Notes: generated from the sequence alone by a model not told the origin. A DNA stretch of 64,000 nucleotides from Hirsutella rhossiliensis (GCF_020360975.1 NW_025408673.1:3410001-3474000); one strand, 5' to 3'; numbered from the stretch's first letter, positions 44,301 to 57,224 are shown. Translations and numbers: made by a program.

Positions 44301-47300
44301 CGGCCATCTGGTTCACCATCAACCCAAACGACATTACGAACCCGGTGAAGCTGCGACTGGCGGCATATCGGACACGCGATCCCGGCGCGGCCGAGGAGTT
44401 CCTAGAAGGCCTTGGGAGTGCGTACAAGCGGACAAGGCTGGCCATGTCCGATCCGATGAGCGCCGCCGTATTCTTCCACCGGGAGATGAAGCTGTTCTTC
44501 GATCATTACGTGAAGGTCGGAGAAGAGTCGGTATTCGGGCGCATCGGCAAGTACTATGGCGCTGTGGAGACCAACGAACGAGGGCGCTTCATGTTCACGG
44601 CTTGCTCTGGTTGCACGGAAACGCGCATCTCAGCTCGATGCTTGCCGACATCCACGGGGAGGATCAGGCGGCGTATCGCGAGCGAATCATACGATACGTC
44701 GATAGTGTCTTCTCCGAGGTAAGAATAGCTAAGACGTGTCACTGAGAACCTGAATTGCTCGTCCGATGGACAAACGGGGCCAGGCTGACGTGCAAGATAG
44801 GATCTGGATCAGGAAGGGTTCTGCGCCGTGCAAGCGGAGCGATCTGTGACGTCCGATATTTCCTCCTGCTGGACAACACCGAGCAGTTTTCGGCCGCATT
44901 TGACGAGGAGGCCAACTTCTGTGCCGGCGCTACACAGGTTCACACGCATAGCCCGACCTGTGTCAAGTATTCCTTGGGCAAAGGAGCGCGGAAAGGGAAT
45001 CCATGCCGGTTTAAGTCTCCATGGAGGTTGGTCGACAAGACCGCCATCACGGCAGACGGGGTGTTGCAGATCCGGAGGACTCACAGCATGGTCAATCGAT
45101 GGAACAAGGCTATCGCTGTTGGGCTCCGGCACAACCACGACATTTCCTTCATTGCGACGCAGCGCAAGACCATGGCCCTTATGTATTATGTCACGAACTA
45201 CGCGACGAAGGTGGAGGACCCGGTGTGGAAGCGTGTGGCGGCCGCGGCCGATCTCCTGGCCGCCTCAACGGGTGACGGCACGGCCAACGGAGGACAGGAC
45301 GACGGTGGAGGTGCTGTTGGCGATGACGCCGCCAAGGGAACAGGACGCGACAGTTCTTGATGAGGGTGGCGAATCGTGTGTTCACGGAGCGTCCGCTATC
45401 TCAGGTCGAGGTCGTCGCTCATCTTCTTGGATATCCGGCCGAGTTCACCAACAGCAGCGCCTGGGCGTACCTGAACACATCTCTGCTGTACTGGGAAGTC
45501 TTTCGACGGTGGCCGTATCTCCGACGAGCAAGTGGCGCGGCGGCCATAGATGATACTCTGGATGAGTCGGTCGTTGTCGAAGAAGCAGGCCTGAGGATCT
45601 CCCACGTTGAGGCGTACCAGCACCGGGAGAGCTCCTGCGAGGGCTATGCTTATACGACTACATATCGCTCGTTAGACTAAGACGCACCAGTAAGGATGAG
45701 AGCTGTGCGGCCTGGGGAGGTGCCCTTCGAGGATGGATGGGCGCCAGGAGACGCTGGGTCCAGGTGCTCAGGCGGCCGGGCAAGCATGCTACCGTCTGCC
45801 TCGATGGCTACCTGAGCAAGGACTTCGGCCACAACGACGACGAGGAGTCGTGCCACCGGAGGTGTGTATAGCAACCGCCCTGCCGGCAGGCATCATCAGA
45901 GTGGCTAACCTCCCCTCCCCTTAAAGGGCAGCCGTGCAGCATCTTGCGCTATTTGTGCCGTGGGAGTCCTTTCTGTGCGAAGAAACAGGTGAGATCAATA
46001 GCATCTGGGAGCGGGCGCGAGGCGCTGGCCCCGAGAATATCATGTCTCGTCGACAACGTGCAGCTGCTTCGACGATCAGCCGAAGACGCAAAGCGCGACG
46101 CCAAGCAATGGGCGGCCTCATCCGGCGATGGCGATTCCACGGTCGCCCACGTCGAGGAGGGCGAGACAGGCGAGGCGGGCGCAGAATTTGCAGCGACGTA
46201 TCGGTCCAACAACATCGGAGACGCAACGCGCCTGATCGACGTCGTCCGAGGCGCAGTGGGCACGAATCAGGTGACGGCCAAGTCGCCGGAGCTCATGGCA
46301 ATGATGCGGCAGCTCTGTCGATTCCAGCAATCGGCGCTCTGCTCAACGGCCGAGCTCGAGGCCATCGCGATTCCCGAACAAGGGTTGAGGTGCATAAGCA
46401 TGCCAGGGCGGGTATTTTCCGGGGCCGCACTACCGCCGCAGGATCAGGTCAAGGCTATCAAGTCGCAGCAGATAAGTGCGTCGAGGAAAGGAGAGAATGA
46501 TCCAAGGCGTACAAACCACAGTCGCAGTCCGGGAAAGCGATCGCCGAGCTGCGTTGCGGAGGTGATGACCGGCTTCGGGAGGACGACGTCGAAATGACGA
46601 CAGCCGACTCCGACGAGACGGCTAGCGACGCAGAAGCGGGAATGCGCGTCCAGCTTGGCCCATCGACCTCCTTCTTCGCGGCGGGCAAGGAGTTGTCAAC
46701 ACGGCTAACGCTGAACAAGAGGCAGTCGATCGCTTTCCTAATAATATGCCGCCAGCTCGATTTGATGCGACAAACGAATAGGGGCGATGCCGGCCAGCTC
46801 TGCCAGTTCGTCGGCGGCGAGGGGGGCACCGGCAAGTCGCGGATCATTGGGGCACTCGTCGAGCTGTTCAGTGGGAAGAGCCTTTCGAATCGTCTGCTGA
46901 TCACGGCGACGTCAGGGACTGCCGCGGCGCAGATCAACGGCATCACGATCCACTCCGCCTGCGGGTTCACTAAAGACCAAGGGGCGGGCGGCGCGAACAC
47001 AGCCAAGGACCTTGACGGGGTGCGGCTGGCAAAACGGGCGGAGCGGTTCATCCACGGCCAGTCTCGGATGGACTGGCAGGAGAAGGACGTGCTTGTCATC
47101 GACGAGGTGAGCATGCTCGGAGCGCGGACGCTGCACGCCATAAACGAGCGACTCTGTCGGCTTCGCGGATCGCAGAAAGATTTCGGGGGGATCCCCATCG
47201 TCCTCTTCTGCGGAGACTTTCAGCAGTTCCGGCCGGTCCAAGAGAGGTCGATCGTCCTGCCGAGCGCGGCCATCTCGTGGGACGTAGACAACTCGTTCAA

Positions 47301-48372
47301 GGCCGAGCAGCGGCACCAGCACGACAAAGCGCACGCGCTGTGGAAGAGATTCACGACGGTCGTCATGTTGAACGAGCAAATGCGCGCCGCCGGTGATCCG
47401 GAATTGCAGGGGCTGCTGAAGCGGATCCGGCAGGGTGTGCAGGACCGCACGGATCTGGACCTCCTCAACTCAGGTGCTACCGCGAGGGCAGGCGGATCCC
47501 TTGGGAGACTGGCATCACCGTGGTGACGCCGCTGAACAGGAATCGGTGGAACCTAAACATGGAGGCAAGCTTGGCGTTCCGGGTCCAGCAGCGGTCGACG
47601 ATGCGCATCTTCATCTCCGAGCACAAGTGGAAGGAGGGCCTGCCGACCGAGGAAGAAGCGATCATGGTACTCAATCAAGGCGACGATAGCGCGATCCCCG
47701 TGCCGGCCGTCTTCATGTTCGTGGCCGGGATGCCGGTCGTCGTGAACCACAACACCCATCAGGGGCTGAAGCTGGTGAACGGCGCCGGCTACTCGGCGGT
47801 GGAGGTCATTGTCGACAAGGCGTCCCCAGGGCATCGAATCTCGTCCGACATGACGATCCACTTCGGGCCGCCGGCGGGATATTACTGGAATCGGCGACGA
47901 CAAAGGACCTCCACTTCGTCGGGATGCCGCCGGGCACGATCTTGTTAACGCCGATGAGCGTCAGGATACACTGCCAACGAAAGCGGCCGTGGCAGCAGAA
48001 CGACGTCAGCCGGAAGGGATTGCCGTGCGCAGCAGCCTTCGCCTGCACGGACTACAAGGTGCAGGGCAGAACGCTGAGCGCGTGGCCCTGGAGCTGCGGG
48101 GGACACGGACGACGAAAGTCGATGGAAGGGCCGTGCCCTCGCAATGCGACCCGTACAGCTTATATGTGCAGCTATCGCGCTGTCGAACGCTAGACGGCAT
48201 CACGCTCGTGTCCAAGGTGCGGGAGAGAGACTTGGTGGGCAACCGAGTCCCCGAAGAGATGACCGCCGCGCAGGCCAGGCTGGAGGTGCTAAGCGAGAGG
48301 ACTGTCGAGGAAGCTTTGCGTCGGTCGGATGGCGACGCTGAAGAGTCAAGGAGAGTTGTCAGGGTGAGGTGA
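41373..48372 (+). pseudogene. H3 RepHel protein, frameshifted
   Basis: Domain order is as in H2. The longest intact stretch is the helicase (46594-47526, about 310 residues): Walker A GGEGGTGKS at residues 74-82 (from about 46813), TATSGTAAAQINGITIHSACG, Walker B VIDEVSMLG, FCGDFQQFRPVQ and MLNEQMRAAGDPEL. Upstream, VPAIWFTINPNDITNP marks the Rep region and the HUH motif at 44576-44605 is out of frame by the same missing G as in H2. A further shift near 44145 (AAARVELES) is private to H3. The N-terminal zinc region (CVRCARC, YGFVTRYSIPGGQRQ) is readable in two frames. An intron sits at 44719-44800. Confidence 0.83.
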
Positions 48373-48557
48373 CGAGGGGGAGAAGACGGAGGAGCGCGCC
48401 GGCGGGCAAGAAGACAAGGGCACTGGGCAGCAGCGATCAACGAGGGGCGACTTTTAGACTTGAAGGAAGAACCCGCTAGAAAGGCATGAACGAAAAGGGC
48501 AAAGACAAAAGACGCAAGTTTTAGACACAATGCCTTGCCTTGAGGAACGAGGAACGA

Positions 48558-48615
48558 GTGACGAAAGGTTCTTAGGGTTCCTCCCCGTGACGAAAGGTTC
48601 TTAGGGTTCCTCCCC
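48558..48615. repeat. 29-bp tandem duplication between converging Helitron ends
   Basis: The unit GTGACGAAAGGTTCTTAG plus GGTTCCTCCCC occurs exactly twice in a row (48558-48586 and 48587-48615). Each copy contains one TTAGGG. It lies between the CTAG end of H3 and the hairpin at 48610-48621. Confidence 0.85.
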
Positions 48616-48998
48616 GGGGAGAAAAAAAATTCGCCATCGATTTCCCCCCCGCAAATGCCGCCCTCTGATTCGCTGGCGTTCTCGCTTTTGATTCGTCGGT
48701 TGTTCTTTTCTCGCTTTTGATTCGTCGATGTTCTCGCTTTTCATTCGTTAATAAATAAAAATAAATAATGCCCTGCCCCCTTGCTGCCCCTTTTAGTTCC
48801 AGCTGCGCAGTTCGCTTCCAACGCCTCCGTAGACCATACGCCGCCGCAGACCACATAGAGGAAGGTGCCCAAGCCGGCCCGGCTTCTAACTCCGCCATAG
48901 ACCACACGCCTCCACAGACCACCCCCTTCGCCCGTCCTCCTGGCCCTTAACCTACACTCCTTTTACGTCAGAAGTGTGGAAAATGCAGGGCGCCTGCG

Positions 48999-51900
48999 TT
49001 ACCTGCGGAGCCAGTCGGCCGCCTCCTGTGTTGTCTGCGTGCTAAGCTCCTCTAGCCGGGCCTGCGCTGCCGTCATCTCCTCAGGCACCCGGTTCCCCAC
49101 TAGGTCCCGCTCCCGCACCTCTGATACGAGCATGATGCCGTCGAGCGTCGGGCACCGCGACAGCTGCACGTATAGGCTATACGGGTCGCACGACGACGGC
49201 ACCGCCCTCCCTCGACCGTCGTCATCCTCGCCCCCGCAGCTCCAGCGCCACGCGCTCTGGCGTCCCGCCCTGCACCTTATAGTCGGTGCAGGCGAAGGCC
49301 GCGGCGCACGGCAGGCCCTCCGGCTGACGTCGTTGCGCTGCCATGGCCGCTTCCGCTGCGCTGTGATCTTGACGCTGATGGGCGTTAGCAGGATCGTCCC
49401 GGCAGGCATCCCGACGAAGTGGAAGTCCTTGGTCGTCTCCGAGGCCAGCACGATGCCCGCCGGCGGCCGAAGTGCATGATGAGCTCCGCCGAGACGCGGT
49501 GGCCGGGAAGGCGCGGTCGGGGATGACGTCCACCGCCGTGTACCCGGCCCCGTTCACAAGCTTCAGCCCCTGGTGCGTGTTCTGGTTCACGACGACCGGC
49601 ATGCCTGGCACGAAGAGGAAGACGGCCGGCACCGGGTCGCGCTGTCGTCGCCCTGGCCTAGCATTAGCACCGCCTCCTCTTCCGTCGGCACGCCGTCCCT
49701 CCACTTATGCTCGGAGAGGACGCGCGCCGCCGTCCGCCGCCTCTCCCGGAACGCGAGCGCCGCCTCTAGGTTGAGGTTCCAGCGGTTCCGGTTGAGCGGC
49801 GTCACCACCGTCAGGCCCGTCTCCCACGGGATCCGCCTGCCCGGCCGGTAGCATCTCGAGTTGAGCAGCTCTAGGTCCGACCGGTCCTGCTCGCCCCGGC
49901 GGATCCGCCCGAGCAGCCGCCGCAGCTCCGGGTCGCCGGCGGCCCGCATCTGCTCGTCTAGCATGACGACCGTCGTGAAGCGCCGCCACAGCGCGTGCGC
50001 CTTGTCGTGCCGCCGCCGCTGCTCGGCCGCGAACGCCCCGTCCTCGTCCCACGCCACCGCCGCGCTCGGCAGCAGGATCGACCGTTCCTGCACCGGCCGG
50101 AACTGGTGGAAGTCGCCGCAGAGGATCACTACCGGGATGCCGCCGAAGTCCCGCGCCGACCCCCGCAGCCGGCAGAGCTGCTCGTTGGCGGCGTGCAGCG
50201 TCCGCGCCCCGAGCATGCTGACCTCGTCGATCACCAGCACCTCCTTCTCCTGCCAGTCCATCCGCGACCGGCCGTCGACGAAGCGCTCGCCCTGGCCCGC
50301 CAGCCGTACGCCGTCAATGTCCTCGTCCCCCTCCCGCCCGGCCGCCCTGACCGCCCGTAAGCCCGCAGGCCGAGTGCAGCGTGATGCCGTTGATCCGCGC
50401 TGCCGCCGCCCCCGACGTCGGCGTAACCAGTACCCGGCTCGATAGGTCCTCCGGGCGAGCAGCTCGACGAGCGCCTCGATGACGCGCGACTTGCCGGTGC
50501 CGCCCTCGCCGCCGATGAATAGGCAGAGCTGGCCACCACCGTCGCCGCCTGCGTCGTCGCCCTGCCGGATTCGGTCGAGTTGCCGGCACACGATTAGGAG
50601 GGCGATGGCCTGCTTCTCGTTGAGCGTGAGCTGGCCCGCCAGCTTCCTGCCGGCGGCGACGAACGAGCTCGACGGGCCGAGCCGCACGCGCATCCCCGCC
50701 GCCGTGCCTGCGTCTGCGTCGCCGTCGGCCGCCGTTACGTCGATGTCGTCCTCGCCGAAGCCCCCCATCACCCCGCGAAGGGCCGCGCCGCGGTCGGCCC
50801 CGACGCCCGCCGCCGCCCCGCCGCCCTGGATGCCCTGGATCGCCCGCTCCCGCTCCGCGCCGCGCTCCTCTGCTGCGACTTGATGGCCCGCACCTCTTCT
50901 TGCCGCGGCAGTGCCGCCCCCGACAGCGCCGAGCCCGGTAGGTTCACCCGCCTGCCTGCCCTCTCGTCCGCCACCACCGTCGCCGCGAGCTCGGCCGCCG
51001 ACCCGAGCGCCGACTGCTGGAACCGGCAGAGCTGCTGCGTCATCGCTAGCAGCTCTGTTGACTGCGCCGTGACTTGTCCCGCGCTGGCGGCGTTCCGGAC
51101 GACGTCGATGAGCCGAGCCGCGTCGCCCGCCCCGCCGGCGCGGTATGCCTCCTCGCCCCCTTCGGCCGCCCCTGCCTTCGTCGTCGGCCTGCGGCGCCGT
51201 CATACCGCCCTCCTCGGCCGTGGCGGCCCACTGCTTGGCGTCGCGCTTCGCGTCCTCCGCCGACCGCCGGAGGAGCTGCACGTTGTCTGCGAGCCGCGCG
51301 ACCCTCGGCGCCAGCGACTCCGCGCCCGTGCCCAGATGTTGTTAATGTCGCCTGCCTCCTCGCCGAGGAAGGACTCCCACGGCACGAATAGGGCCAGGTG
51401 CTGCACCGCCGCCCTAGATGCTGTTAGCCGATGCCCCTAGCTGCTCTGCCTTCCTCTTAGGCGCCCCCCGTCTTATAGTACGCACCTCCGGTGGCACGAC
51501 TCGTCGTCTTCCTCGCTGAACTCCTTGCTGAGGTATCCGTCGACGCATACAGTCGCCCCGCAACCCGGCCGCCTAAGCGCCTGCACCCAGCCCTTCCCCG
51601 ACGCCCAGCTCTCCGCGAAGGGTACCTCACCCCAGCCCGCCATACCGTCGGCGCCGCTGCCGTTTTGCTTTAACCTTACAAGCGATGCGTAGTCATAAAG
51701 GCAGAGGCCCGCAGGAGCTCGCCCCGGTGCCGGTAGGCCTCGACGAGAGGGATCCTCAGGCCAGCCTCCTCGACGACGACCGTCTCGTCCGGCGCGTCGC
51801 CCGTCGCCTCGGCGCCGCTCGCCCGTCGGAGGTGCCGCCACCGGCGGAAGACGGCCCAGTAGAGCTGGTTTGCGTTTATATACGCCCACGCTGAGCCGCT

Positions 51901-54900
51901 GCTAAACTCCGCCGGGTACCCTAGGAGGTGCGCGATCACCTCGACCTGCGACAGCGGCCGCTCCGTAAAGACTCGATTCGCCGCCTTAAGCAGGAACGTT
52001 CTCGTCTTATTCCTCTACGGGGTCCGCCGCCGTCGCTACCCCTTCGGCCCCGCCCTCCCGGCCGGCGTCGCGGTCGGCGCCACTTCTGTTGCCCTCTCCC
52101 GTCGGCTCTAGCACAGGAAGGAACTCGGCCGCGGCGGCCACACGCTTCCACACCGGGTCCTCTACCTTCGTCGCATAGTTAGTAATATAGTAGATTAGGG
52201 CCATGGTCTTGCGCTGCGTCGCGATGAACGAGATGTCGTGGTTGTGTCGTAGCCCCACTGCCATCGCCCTGTTCCACCGGTTCACCATGCTATGCGTCCG
52301 CCGGATCTCGAGCACCCCGTCCGCCGTCAGCGCCGTCCTCTCCACCAACCTCCACGGCGCCTTAAACCGGCAGAGGTCCCCTTCCGCGCCCCACGCCGAG
52401 CGAGTATTTTACGCAGGTCGCGCTATGCGTATGGATCTGCGTCGCGCCCGCGCAGAAGTTGGCCTCCTCGTCGAAGGTGTCCGTGAAGCGCGCGACGTCG
52501 TCGAGCCGCGACGATATGTCCGCCGTGGCCGACCGCTCTGCCTGCATGGCACAGTAACCTTCTGCGTCTAGCTCCTGCGGCCTCGGTTCAGCTTAGGCCC
52601 CTCAGCCTGCCCCAGATAGGGGCATCGGGGTTTGTGTTAAGGCGGCCGCCTTACCTCAGAGAAGACGCTATCTACGTAGCGGACGATGCGCTCCCGGTAC
52701 GCCGCCTGCTCCTCCGCGTCCGGGCCGGCGAGCGCGTCGCCAATGCCCGCGTTGCCCCTTAGCCAGAGGAGCCCGTGGATGTGGAGGGCGCCTCGCTCGT
52801 TGGTCTCTACCGCCCGTAGTATGCGCCGACGTGGCCGAACACCGACTCCTCCCCGACGTTGACGTAGTGCTCGAAGAAGAGCGTCATCTCCCGGTGGAAG
52901 AAGACGGCCGAGCTCATCGGGTCCGATATGGCCAGCCGCGTCCGCTTATACGCGGTCCCTAGGTCACTTAGGAAGGCCTCGGCCTCGTCGGGGTCGCGGC
53001 CGCGGTGCGCCGCTAGCCGTAACTTTACTAGGTTCGTAATGTCGTTCGGGTTCAGCGTGAACCAGATAGCCGGCACCCGTACCTAACGATGAGGATAGTA
53101 TCTTCTTCCGCATACTAAGGCGGCTCTCCTCGACATTGGCTGCCGGTAGCCGAACACGGAGAGGGACCGGAGGAGCTCTTTACCCCGTCGTCGCTAGTCT
53201 TACCTGTGGCCTCGAGCTCGGCCTGGCCGCCTCGAGCCTCTGCGCCGTTAACGACTTTAGTAGGCCCTCGACCCTTGCGAAGTTCTTCCTCGCTACGCCT
53301 AGCATGCTGGCCTGGCGGTTCTTAGACCGCACGCCCATGTTAAAGACAAGGAAGGCGAAGATAGGGTGCGTCGCGAACCGGCCGCCGTGACGCCGCAGCA
53401 CGACGTCGGCCCATGCCTGGAGCTTCATGTTCCGCGTCGACATAAGGCCCTCTGCAACCCGCTCCGCCTGGGCGCCCTGGTTCCCGACGCTGGGCCCGCG
53501 CTCTCCCGCGGCGTCCTCGTCGGCGAGCCTCGGCCCGCCCAAGCCAAAGGGAACAGGGTCGGAAAGGCCTTTGCAAAGAAGGAGGCGTCCGCCGAGTCGG
53601 CGAAATCCTCGCCGCGTCGCACCTGTATGTACGGCTCGCCGTCGCCGCCGTCGCCCGCCGCCCCTCTGGCCGCCGTCCCTACCCACGTCCTCGGGCTGGC
53701 GCGCGCTCCCTCGGGCCCGACCGCGTCGCGGCGAAGCGAATCTTCTCGGCGTCGGCCACATCTGGCGCCCCATCTAACGGAACATGCCGGAAGACGTTAC
53801 CTCATTGATTACGTCCCCGTCCTCTTCGGGCCTAGCGCCGTCCCTGTCGTCGTCCTCGCACGTGAGCCCGACGTCGCGGCTCCCCTCGGCGGGGTCCTGG
53901 CCCTGCCTTAGCATCGCGAGGACCTCCTCGATCTCGGCCGCGCCTCCGTCGTCCATGGCCCGCTCCGACGGCGGCACCACCTGCGCCGTCTGCGTCCTCT
54001 CCCGCGCCGACGGCTCGTTTCGCTCAGCCGCTCGCACACCACCGGCGGCACCGTGCGGCGGCGCCCCAGCTGGCTATCTCCGCCGCGTCGATCTCGACCT
54101 CGCCGTAGAGCGGGTTGTTCTCCTTGAGCCAGGCCAGCGCCCTCTCGACCGCCGACCGCCTTACCGACAGCAGGCCTGATAGGTCCCGCGGCCCGGGCCT
54201 CTCAGCGCCCTGCCACGAGACGTGGATCTCGTCCATGACCCGGACCAGCGGGTGCGGGAGCACCTGGCAGCAGCCAGGCCCTGCACGTCGTTCGGGAACA
54301 CCGTGATATGGCCCTTGACGTGCCTCGGGTACCTCACGCTCTGCCTCTGGCCGCCGGGGATGCTATACTTCGTCACGAAGCCGTAGCACGAGTTGAGCGA
54401 GATGAGCTTCTCCTCGAGCGGCGTGAGGTCCTTTAGCTCGTCGGGGTACGCGTGCTCGCAGCCGAGCCGCCCATGGAGGTGCATGGCCGGCGACGCCCCC
54501 TCACGCCCGGCCCATCGCGCGCACTCTGCGCAGACCGCCACCGGCCTGCCCTCCGGGAAGCAGGCTTGGCACCCGAACGGGGACCGCCCGCCCCCCGCAA
54601 CACCGCTCCGCGACCACCCCTCCCACCCTCCCACGCCATCTCCTCAGCTCCCCTTGGCCCGCTTCCGGTAGCATAGCGTGCAGGTCGCGATCGGCAGCGT
54701 GCCAGCGTCGTGGAACGCCCGGTAGAACTTCCGCACCGTCCTCACCTGCCTCTCGCGCGGCACCGGCGCACACCACGTCTGCTCGTTAGCCAGCCTCTCG
54801 CCCGCCTCGAACTCCTCGTCGAGGTGCCGCAGCGCGCTGGCTAGGTCCTCGGCCTGCAGCTCCCTTGGTCTCGGCACCTTTCACCGACCCGGGCGCGTTT

Positions 54901-54940
54901 CCGCTCGGCCTGCCCACTACTAAGATGGCGTTTCCTCTTC
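48999..54940 (-). pseudogene. H4 RepHel protein, frameshifted
   Basis: The readable start is RPRELQAEDLASALRHLDEEF near 54.88 kb, then CTLCYRKRAKG and YGFVTKYSIPGGQRQS. The Rep region includes SGMFR, VPAIWFTLNPNDITNL and the HUH codons at 52776-52784 in ERGALHIHGLLWL. A missing C just before, at about 52812, ends one frame in YYGR. The intron is 52654-52575. FIATQRKTMALIYYITNYATK follows. The helicase shows GGEGGTGKSRVIEALVEL, VIDEVSMLGART, LCGDFHQFRPVQ and LTVVTPLNRNRWNLN, and ends with CTDYKVQGGTPERVAL, YVQLSRCPTLDGI and a stop at 48999. Several one-base indels in GC runs split it. Confidence 0.83.
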
Positions 54941-55188
54941 TGCTCTTCCTCGCCTGCCGTCTTATCGCCGATCTACCTGCGTCCGGTTAGCTATCACCGC
55001 TACACGCCTTTACCTCGCTCTACGACCGTACCTGCCGAGGCGCTATCTCTGCCGCCAACAAGCGGCCCGGCTGCGGCCGGAGTTGTGGCGGGGATCTCGG
55101 CCCTGCTGGCCGGCCGGGACTGGATGGCTCGCGGCGAGTGCTGGCTTCCGATCGAGACTACGGCCGAGCTAGTCCCGCTTGACGGCGG

Positions 55189-55690
55189 CGAAGGGCCGGC
55201 GGCCCTCCAAGTCGGTTGTGGCCGAATATCCCGCGGAACGTCCGAACTTCTCGTCGGCGGCGGCGAGGCCCGGCGGCCTCCACCGTCGGCAGAGGCCGGA
55301 TTTCCCTCGGTGCGCGCTGGCTTTTCCTGAGGCCGAGACGGCGCTAGGCCCGCCTTGCGGCAGCCGGCGCCCTGCCGCCGTCGGTGTCGACAGAGCCTGG
55401 ATATCCCGCGGCGCGTCCGAACTTCTCGTCGGCGGCGAAGGGCCGGCGGCCCTCCATGTCGGCTGTGGCCGAATGTCCCGCGGAACGTCCGAACTTCTCG
55501 TCGGCGGCGGCGAGGACCGGCGGCCTCTACTGTCGGCAGAGGCCGGATTTCTCTTGGTGCGCGCTGGCTTTTCCCTGAGGCCGAGACGGCGCTGGGCACG
55601 CCTTGCGGCAGCCAGTGCCCTGCCGCCCTCGGTGTCGGCGGCAGCCAAGTTGCCGCCGCGCTTGGTGTCGGCCGAGGCTGGATATCCCGC
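55189..55690. repeat. GC-rich tandem repeat, period about 247
   Basis: The phrase GGCCGGCGGCCCTCC starts at 55194 and again at 55441, and the sequence between is repeated with small changes. A sub-repeat, GTCCGAACTTCTCGTCGGCG, appears three times. The unit stays open on several frames and both strands, so long frames here (for example 55932-55000 minus) are best explained by the repeat and composition. Confidence 0.8.
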
Positions 55691-56040
55691 GGCATGACTC
55701 GGCCTGCGCTGATCCTCCATCTCCCTAGTCCTGGCGGTCTTCCCCGCCCTCGCCTCGGAGGCGCCTCCCTTGACGCCTCTTCTTGCTCTCTCCGAGGGGC
55801 GCCGCTAGCAAGTGCCGGCGCTGCTGTGGTCGGCTGGAACTCTGGTCCTGTGTACGGCGCTGCGCAGGCTTCTGGCGCCGGGCTTGCCCCGTCCCCCGCT
55901 CCGGACTGGTCCCTTCCGTTGGCTGGCTTCATTGCGACACCGGTCTACCAAAGCCCCCACGGACGTCTTGTCTTCCTCTTTTGCACCTGCCCTCTTTGGC
56001 CCTGCCTACTTATGGTGCCACTAGGCCCCTGGCGTAAATC

Positions 56041-57224
56041 CTCGTAAGTGTAATAACAGCGTATAAATCCTTGCCTCGATTATTCGCCCTGCACTTATCT
56101 TGCTGACTGGCACCCTCTTGCGCATATAGGATCCTCTACAAAAGTCTATATATCTTACTCGTAGCTCTCTACTATGTCTATATGCGTGCTGCTGCTCTTT
56201 GCATTATACCGGCGCCGCCTTTCTATTAAGCCCGCCCGCCATTGCCTGCTGCCATATGCGATAGGCTAGACGGCCTCGGCCGATCCTTATATGTACGTCG
56301 CCGCGACGGCTTCTTCTTGCCTATGCTTTGCATGCTACGCTTTTCCTTCTTGTCATCCAGCTCTTATCAGTCAAAGCTTCCGTATGCCCCTAGACACTTG
56401 CCCGCTGAAGTTTAAAACCATGTCTTACACGTGTTGCGAATAGGGCTGCCTGCTTCTCCTCGAATATAGCTTCGCGCGTCCTGCTTGTCTTAAAACTCTC
56501 AACATCTTACTAGACCGCCTTTTAAAGTTCTCCCTTCTCTTATTGCACTCTCCTCTATACGCATCTTATAACCCTCTTTTACAAAGGCTCCTTATATAAC
56601 CTACCACTAACGCCATGTTGCGTCTTTGTTTAGAATCCTTTGACTTCTCTTACACACCATCGCCACTGGCCCTTCTCTTTTACACTAAACTTCCCACCCG
56701 GCCCTTGCCGATACGCCCATGAAGAGGGCGCGCTTGCTGCAGCAGCAGAATTCGCCGCCTTCCTCGTCTTCGGACACCGTCAGCTCCGCCGCCCCTCCTC
56801 CTCTCCCCGCCGGCCGCTTCTTCGTCTCGACCGAGCGGCGTCCCGCCCGTTCCGCTCCGGCAGCCAAGCCGGGTTCCCCTCTTGACTCTATTGTCGCGAG
56901 CACCTCCGACCCGCCCGCTCGACCTATCCGCTATCGCATGCAGAAATGAGCTGCCTACTATAAACCTATCGCTCTCTTACGCCTCTTGCCTTTACTAAAA
57001 TAAACCGTTCTCCTCTCGAGATGCTATTCCTAACGAAACTTATCGCTGCAAAATTACCATTACTCTACACATTACAACGTTTATCTCTTTTTGAAACAAC
57101 AACTTTAGCTTGCGACCTATTTCTTACGATAGTGCCTGCCTCTATTTGTTCTCCGTGACCTTGTTTATGTCCTGCGCGTTATGCCTTGTCCCTTTTACTT
57201 TCCTTCCCTCCTCTCCCTAGCTCC
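56041..57224. other. AT-richer spacer with one doubtful small frame
   Basis: Base composition changes sharply from the GC-rich repeat. A plus-strand frame from ATG 56719 to 56949 (76 residues, starting MKRARLLQQQ, rich in S, P and A) could be a protein start, but it has no signature or partner exon. Nothing else is supported. Confidence 0.4.

Larger units (their letters stand above)
38029..48479 (+). mobile_element. Helitron H3 with accessory gene pair
   Basis: It is collinear with H2 over its full length and ends at CTAG (48476-48479). It starts directly at the end of H2, with no spacer that I can define. It has the same gene order as H2. The two copies are similar but visibly diverged in bases and small indels, so the pair is not a recent assembly duplicate. 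Confidence 0.7.
48601..56040 (-). mobile_element. Helitron H4 (GC-rich family)
   Basis: It contains one RepHel gene on the minus strand. The low side shares blocks with H5, including CCCTTCGCCCGTCCTCCTGG near 48.93 kb and 58.29 kb and a CTCTGATTCG block. The low end is put at a palindrome (CTCCCCGGGGAG, 48610-48621) followed on the minus strand by GAACCCTAA, a fair match to a Helitron hairpin plus CTRR. The high end is unknown, since H5 is truncated there; 56040 is where GC-rich sequence gives way to AT-richer sequence. Confidence 0.6.

Noticed and set aside
48570..48606. Telomere repeat (TTAGGG)
   Set aside because: There are only two isolated copies inside a 29-bp duplication, with no run of repeats.
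49861..51440. Long plus-strand open frames rich in S, R and P
   Set aside because: They lie opposite the H4 helicase. GC-rich codons leave the opposite strand open by chance. The same holds for 59055-60020 and 62817-63776 opposite H5.
55000..55932. 310-residue minus-strand frame with internal repeats
   Set aside because: The frame follows from a GC-rich tandem DNA repeat that is open in other frames too. No domain or start context supports a protein.
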